A stretch of 58,271 bases of DNA from Anaerolineae bacterium. Lineage in GTDB: Bacteria; Chloroflexota; Anaerolineae; 4572-78; J111. The stretch lies in assembly GCA_016931895.1 (NCBI GenBank), contig JAFGDY010000036.1, positions 1 to 58,271 on the forward strand. Direction: 5' to 3'. The notes under the pieces are model-generated. The model did not search any database, had not been told where the DNA came from, and was given only the letters and a program-made list of their open reading frames with translations. The position numbers and the translations under genes were made by a program. This document shows positions 17,823-24,854 of the stretch, one piece after another (position 1 is the first letter of the stretch; each line of letters begins with the position of its first letter).

Positions 17823-18641
17823 ATGACCTTTTCACAGCAAAACGGCCGCCGGCCCATTGTTACATTAACCACCGATTTTGGCGAAAAAGACGGCTACGTG
17901 GGCGTGATGCGGGGCGTGATCCTGCGCATTTGTCCCGCCGCCGTCCTGGCCGATCTATCGCACGATATTCCGCCGCAAGATATTCGGGCGGCGGCGTTTG
18001 TACTGTACCGGGCCTTTGGCTACTATCCCCCCCACGCCGTGCATTGCGTGGTGGTTGACCCCGGCGTGGGCAGCAAACGCCGGGCCATTGCCGTGCGCAC
18101 AAACCAGGGCTTTTTTGTTGGCCCCGACAACGGCGTGTTTGGCCTGGCCCTGGCAGCCGACGATGTTAACGTGCTGGAAGCGGTAACGCTGACCAATCCC
18201 GATTACCAACTGCCCAATGTTAGCGCCACCTTTCACGGGCGCGACATCTTTGCCCCGGCTGCCGCCCACATTGCCAACGGGGCGCCGCTGGCCCAGTTTG
18301 GCCCGTCGGCCATTAACCTGGTGCGGTTAGGCTTTGAGCTAAAGTGCAAAAACAGCGAATGTCGCGTGATCCACATTGACCGCTTTGGTAACCTCACTTT
18401 GAATATCACGGCCCATGATATTGACAACCCACCGCAAGTCACGTTTACCATAGGCCGCCACATCATCAAATCGCTCCGGCGCACCTTTGCCGACGTGGCC
18501 GAAGGCCGGCTTGTGGCTTACACCGGCAGCCTGCGCAACCACGTTGAAATTGCTATACGAAACGGCAACGCCGCGCAAACCCTGGGCGTGCAACTTGGCG
18601 ATATTGTGACCATCACCGACAGCCTTGATCTGGAAGCATAG
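17823..18641 (+). CDS. SAM hydroxide adenosyltransferase (DUF62 family)
   Basis: A 272 aa member of the family that includes the fluorinase/chlorinase and the far more common SAM hydroxide adenosyltransferase, which splits S-adenosylmethionine to adenosine and methionine using water. [16 protein letters not shown] (~15-30), [14 protein letters not shown] (~76-89) and [13 protein letters not shown] (~137-150) hold the Asp, Arg and His associated with hydroxide chemistry. No halogenase-specific loop is evident. ATG 17823 is preferred to TTG 17820. murA follows 16 bases later, so the two are probably co-transcribed; a functional link is not obvious. Confidence 0.85.
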   Translation: MTFSQQNGRRPIVTLTTDFGEKDGYVGVMRGVILRICPAAVLADLSHDIPPQDIRAAAFVLYRAFGYYPPHAVHCVVVDPGVGSKRRAIAVRTNQGFFVGPDNGVFGLALAADDVNVLEAVTLTNPDYQLPNVSATFHGRDIFAPAAAHIANGAPLAQFGPSAINLVRLGFELKCKNSECRVIHIDRFGNLTLNITAHDIDNPPQVTFTIGRHIIKSLRRTFADVAEGRLVAYTGSLRNHVEIAIRNGNAAQTLGVQLGDIVTITDSLDLEA

Positions 18642-18657
18642 TTCTGAAAGTATAATT

Positions 18658-19944
18658 ATGGAATCGTTTATCATTGAAGGACAAGCGCCGCTCAAAGGCG
18701 AAGTTGTGCCCAGCGGCAATAAAAACGCAGCCTTTCCCCTGATTTCAGCGGCGCTGCTCACAGACCAGCCGGTAACGCTGCGCAACCTGCCCGATATCGG
18801 CGACGTGCGCACCATGCTCAACATCATGGAAGATTTGGGCGTAGAAGTTACGCACCACAGCGCGCGCCACGTCACCCTGCGCGCCGGCGCTATCCGCACC
18901 ACCACGCCCGACCCAACCCGCTTTGCCAAAATGCGCGGCGCGCTGGTGTTAATGGGTTCGCTGCTGGCCAGAGAGGGCGAAGTCCGCCTTTGCCAACCGG
19001 GCGGCGACCAGATTGGGCGGCGGCGCGTGGACACGCACATCACGGCCTTGCAAGCCCTGGGCGCAAAGTTTGAATACAACGGCGATTTTATCCTCAAGGC
19101 CACCCGACTGCGCGGCCAAGACATTTTGCTGGAGGAAGCCAGCGTAACCGCCACCGAAAACGCCGTTCTGGCCGCGGCGCTGGCCAAAGGCACAACCATT
19201 CTGCGTAACGCCGCTTCTGAACCCCACGTGCAAGACCTGTGCCTGATGCTCAACAAAATGGGCGCTCAGATTCAAGGGGTGGGATCAAACACGCTGGTTA
19301 TTGAAGGGGTTGAATCGCTCAAGGGGGTGGAGTTTACCCTCAGCTCGGACTACCTGGAAGTGGGCAGTTTTATCGCCCTGTCTGCCGTTACCAGGGGAGA
19401 GATTTTAATCAAAAACGCCGGGCTGGAACACCTGCGCATGACGCTGATGGTTTATAACCGCCTGGGCATCAACCCCGAAATCCAGGGGAACGATCTTTTT
19501 TTGCCCGACGATCAACTGCTGGTGATCATGCCCGATATCGGCGACGCTATTCCCAAAATTGACGACGCCCCCTGGCCCGCTTTCCCCGCCGACATGATGA
19601 GCGTGACCCTGGTTGCCGCCACCCAGGCCACGGGAACCGTGCTTTTTCACGAAAAAATGTACGAGAGTCGCCTTTATTTTGTGGACCGGCTGATCAGTAT
19701 GGGGGCCAGGATTGTGCTGTGCGACCCCCACCGCGCCCTGGTGCAAGGCCCCAGCACCCTGCGCGGCGACCGGCAAGGCATCTCCAGCCCCGACATCCGG
19801 GCCGGCATCGCCCTGCTCATTGCCGCCCTCTGCGCCGAAGGCAAAACCGTAATTCGTAATATTGGCCAGATAGATCGGGGCTATGAAAATATTGAGGAGA
19901 AACTATTAAAACTGGGGGCCAAAATCAAACGCACCCAGGATTGA
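18658..19944 (+). CDS. murA: UDP-N-acetylglucosamine 1-carboxyvinyltransferase (Asp117 type)
   Basis: MurA transfers enolpyruvate from PEP to UDP-GlcNAc, the first committed step of peptidoglycan synthesis in the cytoplasm. The 428 aa protein has [17 protein letters not shown] at the N-terminus (catalytic Lys of KNAA) and [12 protein letters not shown] with the catalytic Asp. The loop that normally reads PGGC reads PGGDQIGRR: the PEP-reactive Cys is Asp117 (codon 19006-19008). Enzymes with this natural change, as in Mycobacterium tuberculosis, are active and resist fosfomycin. Start ATG 18658 is chosen over the longer frame from 18625, which begins inside the upstream gene. Confidence 0.95.
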   Translation: MESFIIEGQAPLKGEVVPSGNKNAAFPLISAALLTDQPVTLRNLPDIGDVRTMLNIMEDLGVEVTHHSARHVTLRAGAIRTTTPDPTRFAKMRGALVLMGSLLAREGEVRLCQPGGDQIGRRRVDTHITALQALGAKFEYNGDFILKATRLRGQDILLEEASVTATENAVLAAALAKGTTILRNAASEPHVQDLCLMLNKMGAQIQGVGSNTLVIEGVESLKGVEFTLSSDYLEVGSFIALSAVTRGEILIKNAGLEHLRMTLMVYNRLGINPEIQGNDLFLPDDQLLVIMPDIGDAIPKIDDAPWPAFPADMMSVTLVAATQATGTVLFHEKMYESRLYFVDRLISMGARIVLCDPHRALVQGPSTLRGDRQGISSPDIRAGIALLIAALCAEGKTVIRNIGQIDRGYENIEEKLLKLGAKIKRTQD

Positions 19945-19951
19945 TCTCCGC

Positions 19952-20788
19952 TCACTTTGCGCCTGCCAGCTCGTCGTACAAAGCATAGGCATTGGCCCGG
20001 TGCAAATCTTGCACCAGGCCGTTGAGGGGAATGCGGCTCTTGCCGCAACTCTCAATGGTCAGGCGGTCCAGGGCTTGCCGGCTGGCCCCCTTTTCAACCA
20101 CTTTGGCCACTTTTTCTTCTAAAACATCCAGGTAGCGAATACTGGAATCAATGGCGCCCGGAATTTCGCCGCGCAGCAACACTTCGCCATGCCCCTGCAC
20201 AATGCTTTCCAGGTTGTATTCCTTTAAGTAGTTCAGCGATTCTTTAAAGATATGCCGGTCTCCCCAAACAAAATAAGGCACCGGCATCATGGTGTCGGCG
20301 GCCAACAAAACTTTATCCTCGCGCACGTAGGCCACGGTTGAATCCATGGTGTGGCCGGGGGTCAGGGTTATTTCAATAGATTTGTTGCCCACGTGCAGCA
20401 CCAATTGGCCCTCGTCAAACGTAATGTCGGGCACTCGCAATTCAACCTCTTCCAGCAGGGGCGTTGTTTCCCGCGCCTCGTGCAAAATCCGCGGGCCTTC
20501 CTGGCGCAATAACTGCTGGCATCTTTCATGACACACCAGTTGGATAGAATCATCAAACAAATAATTGCCGTAGGTGTGGTCGCCATGCCAGTGGGTATTG
20601 ACCAGGTATCTTATCGGGCCTTGGCCTAAGCTATTTAAACATTCTAACATCTCAAGTGTTTCCACGGGATAGGGCAAGGTGTCAATCACCACAATTCCTT
20701 CCCAGGTAACCACCGCCGAGGCCGTTACTTGAGCGTAAAGGCTACTGGTAAAAACGTAAATATCGTCAGACACGCGCTCGCGTCGCAC
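19952..20788 (-). CDS. Metallo-beta-lactamase-fold hydrolase
   Basis: A 278 aa MBL-fold protein with HWHGDHTYGN (HxHxDH), a downstream TPGHTMDS His, AADTMM Asp and VQGHGE His, a complete binuclear metal site. Quinoprotein-type or cyclase-like MBL hydrolases look like this; the substrate is unknown. The frame can be read from 20872, but the start is most likely GTG 20788: GGGGAGG lies eight bases before it, and a promoter (-10 at 20827-20832, -35 at 20851-20856) occupies the region that the longer version would translate. It converges with murA, seven bases apart. Confidence 0.85.
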   Translation of the reverse strand: MRRERVSDDIYVFTSSLYAQVTASAVVTWEGIVVIDTLPYPVETLEMLECLNSLGQGPIRYLVNTHWHGDHTYGNYLFDDSIQLVCHERCQQLLRQEGPRILHEARETTPLLEEVELRVPDITFDEGQLVLHVGNKSIEITLTPGHTMDSTVAYVREDKVLLAADTMMPVPYFVWGDRHIFKESLNYLKEYNLESIVQGHGEVLLRGEIPGAIDSSIRYLDVLEEKVAKVVEKGASRQALDRLTIESCGKSRIPLNGLVQDLHRANAYALYDELAGAK

Positions 20789-20826
20789 GGGAAAAGCCTC
20801 CCCAAACAGGTATTTATAACAGATGA

Positions 20827-20856
20827 AGAATAGCACAAACAGGGGTAGGGTGTCAA
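20827..20856 (-). promoter_or_regulatory. Extended -10 promoter for the MBL-fold gene
   Basis: On the minus strand TTGACA (20856-20851), 18-base spacer, then TGC-TATTCT (-10 at 20832-20827). It is close to consensus, and it shows that the apparent N-terminal hydrophobic stretch of the longer reading frame is promoter DNA. Confidence 0.7.
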
Positions 20857-20873
20857 GCAATTTTGCGGCCAAA

Positions 20874-21410
20874 TCAGGCCCAATTTAAGCGAGTGTGGGT
20901 TTTGACCAGGGCATTTTCAGCCGGAAAAGTATGAATTGACTTGACCGTGACAGCCGCCCGGCCAATGCGCCAAACCAGCGAGGTTAGCGGCGGGTACGGC
21001 AGCGGGCCTGGCGGAAAATGGAACGTCAACGCATTGGCGTTTTGCTGGAACGGGCCGGATATTTTGAGCCACTCATCCGGCGCAGCCGCCACTGTGGTGG
21101 AAACGCGGGTGGCATATTTAAGGTGGCCAAGCTCAAGGCTAAAGCGAAAATTGGCCGACGACTTGGTCTGGTTAATGGGGCTGTAGGCCGTAAGGTCATA
21201 CGGCACGCACAGTAAAATTTCCGATAACGCCTCCGCGCCTCTGGAAAACCGCAAAACGTGACTTTGGCCGATGATGGAGACACTCCCCCGGCTCTGCCGG
21301 TCAATTTCAAAGTCTCTATGAGCCACAACCTTAAATTCGTCCAGAGGCACGCTCTGGGCGCATAGCGCAAAGGTTACGTCTTGCAGGGCCAGATTTTTGA
21401 ATTCAAACAT
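20874..21410 (-). CDS. Conserved-looking hypothetical protein
   Basis: A 178 aa soluble protein of unknown function, beta-rich in appearance, with no recognised motif, signal peptide or membrane segment. It begins MFEFKNLALQDVTFALCAQ and has short segments such as LCVPYDLTAY and PPLTSLVWRIG. The chosen ATG 21410 has AGGATG upstream; a longer frame to 21542 would overlap the divergent lipoprotein promoter and is unlikely. Its stop lies 18 bases before the MBL gene's -35 box, so the two may be read partly together. Confidence 0.6.
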   Translation of the reverse strand: MFEFKNLALQDVTFALCAQSVPLDEFKVVAHRDFEIDRQSRGSVSIIGQSHVLRFSRGAEALSEILLCVPYDLTAYSPINQTKSSANFRFSLELGHLKYATRVSTTVAAAPDEWLKISGPFQQNANALTFHFPPGPLPYPPLTSLVWRIGRAAVTVKSIHTFPAENALVKTHTRLNWA

Positions 21411-21518
21411 ACCACATCCTGCCCGGCCTCCGAATTCAGGCATTGTCAGGCCGGCCAGGCTATTATGCCTCACCAAATTGTTGCTGGCAAGGTGGGTTGG
21501 CCTTTTAATTGCTCCTGA

Positions 21519-21527
21519 TGGTATAAT
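21519..21527 (+). promoter_or_regulatory. Extended -10 promoter for lipoprotein gene
   Basis: TGG-TATAAT with a perfect -10 at 21522-21527. The best -35 is TTGGCC (21497-21502) at a long 19-base spacing, so activity would rely on the extended -10. The gene starts 34 bases downstream. Confidence 0.55.
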
Positions 21528-21561
21528 ACCCGCCATTATCAAACCTTGGAGATGCGCCCAA

Positions 21562-22341
21562 ATGAAACTTTATCAACCAAAAATCCTGCTTGGGGTAATC
21601 CTGCTCTGCCTGGCGGGCCTGGCCTGCCGTCCCGACTTTTTGGCCCAAAACCAGCCTACCCTCACCCCCACGCCCACCAAAACTCCCAAACTTGCCCCAA
21701 CCGCCACCCTTGCTCCGGCCCCGGCGACAAACGCGCCCACGCCCACGCCCACTATCCCCCCCCTGCCCACCGATACCCCCGTGATAGAAGCCGCCGCCCC
21801 GCTTTCTGAAGAACCCGCAGCCACTGACACCCCGGCCGAACCAACCGCCCCGCCACTTCCCGCCGAGCCAACGGCTACGCCGGAACCGACCGCCACCCCT
21901 GCCCCGGAATTCGATTTTGTCATCACCGAACTGCGCGTTTTGGGGTTGGGGGAAAATAACGGCGGCATCGAGGGCGCAGGTTCGGGCCGCACCATCTTTA
22001 TCACCGTTCTCGACGCCGGGGGCAGTCCCCTTGACGGGGCCTTGCTTGTCAATACCGCCGAATATCCCGCTCAAACCATCTCTGGCGATAAAGGGCCGGG
22101 CAAAGCGGAACTTTTGATGGACCGCGAAGTTTTCCGTTTAAAGGTGGAAAGCGTTAACGGCGAGCCTGTGACCAGCGAGGTTTCCCACAATATGTCTTTA
22201 ATGCAACCCGTGCCTGAAGACATTGTGGGCAAATTGGGCGGGCCGGACTATCCCAACGCCGCCTGCCTTACGCTGGATAATTGCCCTTTGCCGCCGGGCA
22301 AGCACTTTTCTTACGTGCTCACGTTCCAGCGGGTGAATTAA
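21562..22341 (+). CDS. Secreted lipoprotein with Pro/Thr linker
   Basis: A 259 aa putative lipoprotein. The N-terminal helix ends in a lipobox LAGLAC, with the lipidated Cys at residue 22. Residues ~30-115 are a Pro/Thr/Ala-rich, probably extended linker. The C-terminal ~140 residues are a beta-rich domain (FDFVITELRVLGLGENNGG...TIFITVLDAGGSPLDGA...) that resembles Ig-like or carboxypeptidase-regulatory folds. TTGGAG precedes ATG 21562; longer upstream frames run through the promoter. It converges with the cohesin-dockerin cluster but lacks both domains itself. Confidence 0.75.
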   Translation: MKLYQPKILLGVILLCLAGLACRPDFLAQNQPTLTPTPTKTPKLAPTATLAPAPATNAPTPTPTIPPLPTDTPVIEAAAPLSEEPAATDTPAEPTAPPLPAEPTATPEPTATPAPEFDFVITELRVLGLGENNGGIEGAGSGRTIFITVLDAGGSPLDGALLVNTAEYPAQTISGDKGPGKAELLMDREVFRLKVESVNGEPVTSEVSHNMSLMQPVPEDIVGKLGGPDYPNAACLTLDNCPLPPGKHFSYVLTFQRVN

Positions 22342-22431
22342 AGGGAACTGAGTGGCCGGCAAAGGAAATCTTTTCAATTGGTATAGTATGGGGATGCAAG
22401 TAGGTGGCAAATGTTGTCATCATAATTATTT

Positions 22432-22464
22432 AGGCCCCCAAGGCTTTTAAAACCTCGGGGGCCT
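22432..22464. terminator. Hairpin between convergent genes
   Basis: AGGCCCCC (22432-22439) pairs with GGGGGCCT (22457-22464), with an inner AGG/CCT continuation. It sits between the lipoprotein gene and the last cohesin-dockerin gene, ready to act for both strands. No clean T-tract follows either side. Confidence 0.5.
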
Positions 22465-22474
22465 CTACGGTGCC

Positions 22475-24832
22475 TTATTCTAACTCCAAGCCTACCGTAA
22501 CGGGACCCTGCTGTCCATAATTGGACGCGGCCAGGGTCAAATCAAAAATGTCGGTGATCCCATCACGGTTAATGTCGGCTGTAGCTTCAGAACCCCCGTA
22601 ACGACTGCCAATAAAGGTCAGGTCAAAAACGTCTATCAAGTCGTCGCCGGTCACTTCACCCCCAATCAGGATGATGTCATCCAGATCAATATCGCTCAGG
22701 TCGGTAAAATCCTGCCCCTTGATGACCACGGTGAGATAACCCGGCACAGTGACGGTTAAAACGTAGGCGCCGGTGGTGGGGTCTATCACCACTTCAAATT
22801 GACCGTCTGCCTGCCCAATTTCGGGCGGCGGGTCGCCCCAACCCCATCTAAAACTATCGTTGGCATCTCTAAACTCAATCCAGCCGCGCATAACAATTTG
22901 CAAAACAACCTCAATTTGACCGTTCTGAACGGCTACGGATAAAGGTAAGCCATCCGGGTTAGATACCTTAACCTGGCTAAACTCAAGCGGGGTTTCTCCT
23001 TCGGTTTTGCCGCGCCAGGTGATTTCAACCAACTCACCTGTCCCGCTAAAAACCGGGGCCGGCCCTTGCCGGGTGGCCACAAAATTAATGACCCCATCGC
23101 CGGCTTCGTTCTTGAGCACAAACGACTCCACCTCCTGGAAAATCTCGCCCACGCCCACCTGAACGCCATCGGTATTGGGGTCTGCGTCAACCACTTCCAC
23201 TACGGCCGGGTCGTAGGTCAAACGAAAATCAACGCCGTACAAGTCGGAGATATTGGTCACTTCAACCCGGGTTTGGCCGGTTCCTTCAAGGCCAACTTGG
23301 AGCAAGGCCGGCGATAAGCCTACTGCCGGGCCGGTTGGGGTTGGCGAAGGGGTGTTGGTGGGGGTGAGTGTGAGCGAAGGGGTAGCCGTAGACGTTGGCG
23401 TGCCGATGGTTGGAGTTGGCGATGGTGAGGGCGTAGCCGTAGGGGTTAACGTGCCGCCGGTTGGGGTTGGCGACGGCGTAGCTGTTGGTGAAGGGGTCTG
23501 GCCGGTGGGGGTGGGAGTGGGAGTGGGAGTTGTTGGCTCAATAGTGATAATAACCGTTACGCCCGGAGTGGGTGTAACCTCCTGACAGTTCGCAATGATG
23601 TCGGCCACGGCCTGGCGCATCTCCGGCGCCCTGGCGTCCAGGTAGTCCCCCGGCGACAGCGAACCACCCCGGCAGGTGACGGCGGAGCGGGAGACAATAT
23701 TGGGCAAGGTTTGATAACAATATTGACCGTTGCCAAAGGGGTCAAGCTCTTCCTGGTCCACTTTCCAGGCCATTAGCGCATTACCGGCTGACAGCATGGC
23801 CGGTGAAGGCTGCGCATTGGCGATGCCCAGATAATCACAATTGCCGTAACAGCCAATGTAGCCCAGGCCCATTGCGCCGCGATTATAACCATCAAACGCG
23901 CCAATCACGTCGTCGCCGCCGGCCCGGCCCTCGTAAATATTGCCCAGGGGGTCAATGAGATATTGATACCCCACGTCTCCCCAACCAAGCACATAGGCGT
24001 GGTAATGCCAGATCGAGCGTACCACTTTGGCCCAATCATCGGCGGAATTGGGCGTGGCCGTATGGTTGATGACAACGTGCGTCACCGGCTGGTAGGCCGG
24101 CGGCCAATAGGGGCTATTCCCACCGGACGGGCAGCCCCAGGCAGTGCGTGGAATGACCAGGGGTTTGGCCGGGCAGGTTAAAGAAGCCGGCCCGGTATTT
24201 TCGCGTTGGGCTTGGGCTACGGCGGCTGCGGTGCCGGGGCCTTGACTGGTATCGTTGAAGAATAAGGTCAGCCGGCGAAAGAGAGGCGACGGGCCATTTG
24301 CGGCAGCCTGCAACACCAGCTTGAACTGGACGTAAACCTCGGGCTGGTTAGCCCAAATCAACACGCCACCGTATTCAGCCTGGCGCACGGGATAATATTC
24401 CACCGGCACGGCTGACCAGTCGCCCCAGCTTTGGCCGTCACTGCTCAAACGCGTTTCCACCAAAACCGATGTCCCGGCCGGGAGGTCGGCCAACCAAGCC
24501 GGGCCAATGTCGGTGGTAAAGTCCAGGGGCGAATGAATGGCCTCGGAAATGTAAACGCCGGTACCGGCCCCTTCGGCCAAGGTCAAACCTTCAGCCGTAA
24601 CTTGCACATTGTCCCTCGTGCCGGTCTCAGCAAATTCGCCAGCAGCCAAAACCATTTGTTGGGAAATGATGTTTGAATCGCCATTTGCCGAAGCGTGAGT
24701 AACCCGGCCATCCTGAGCCGAAGCACGCGGTTGGGGCAGGCTAAAGAGCCAGGTGGCCAGCAAGGCCAGCAGTAACGTTCCTATCCCCATTATTCGTTTT
24801 TGGTTAACATAAGTTTTTAATAAAAATCTCAT
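22475..24832 (-). CDS. Secreted PGRP/amidase-2 domain protein with cohesin and dockerin (A)
   Basis: A 785 aa exported protein. Order: signal peptide (1-40), beta-rich N-domain (~60-200), PGRP/amidase-2 domain (~225-410), Pro/Thr linker (~420-500), cohesin-like domain (~503-643), an Ig/carboxypeptidase-regulatory-like module ending VPGYLTV (~648-705), and a dockerin with two EF-hand-like repeats (~724-774: DDLIDVFDLTFIGSRYG, DINRDGITDIFDLTLAASNYG). The zinc His257 (VINHTA) and Tyr290 are present. The expected GHRD...CPG reads SRSAVTCRGGSLSPGD, so the second zinc His and probably the Cys are missing, suggesting peptidoglycan binding rather than cleavage. AGGAGG is eight bases before the ATG; last gene of the four-gene operon. 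Confidence 0.85.
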   Translation of the reverse strand: MRFLLKTYVNQKRIMGIGTLLLALLATWLFSLPQPRASAQDGRVTHASANGDSNIISQQMVLAAGEFAETGTRDNVQVTAEGLTLAEGAGTGVYISEAIHSPLDFTTDIGPAWLADLPAGTSVLVETRLSSDGQSWGDWSAVPVEYYPVRQAEYGGVLIWANQPEVYVQFKLVLQAAANGPSPLFRRLTLFFNDTSQGPGTAAAVAQAQRENTGPASLTCPAKPLVIPRTAWGCPSGGNSPYWPPAYQPVTHVVINHTATPNSADDWAKVVRSIWHYHAYVLGWGDVGYQYLIDPLGNIYEGRAGGDDVIGAFDGYNRGAMGLGYIGCYGNCDYLGIANAQPSPAMLSAGNALMAWKVDQEELDPFGNGQYCYQTLPNIVSRSAVTCRGGSLSPGDYLDARAPEMRQAVADIIANCQEVTPTPGVTVIITIEPTTPTPTPTPTGQTPSPTATPSPTPTGGTLTPTATPSPSPTPTIGTPTSTATPSLTLTPTNTPSPTPTGPAVGLSPALLQVGLEGTGQTRVEVTNISDLYGVDFRLTYDPAVVEVVDADPNTDGVQVGVGEIFQEVESFVLKNEAGDGVINFVATRQGPAPVFSGTGELVEITWRGKTEGETPLEFSQVKVSNPDGLPLSVAVQNGQIEVVLQIVMRGWIEFRDANDSFRWGWGDPPPEIGQADGQFEVVIDPTTGAYVLTVTVPGYLTVVIKGQDFTDLSDIDLDDIILIGGEVTGDDLIDVFDLTFIGSRYGGSEATADINRDGITDIFDLTLAASNYGQQGPVTVGLELE

Positions 24833-24854
24833 GGTTAAATCCTCCTTAAACTAC

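Noticed and set aside
18339-19256. 305-codon open frame on the - strand
   Set aside because: Overlaps the SAM hydroxide adenosyltransferase and murA genes in antisense; composition is typical of a shadow frame.
23334-23540. Tandem repeats in gene A that could look like a CRISPR or minisatellite
   Set aside because: They encode the Pro/Thr linker (PTPT-type) in frame; spacing is irregular and there are no unique spacers.
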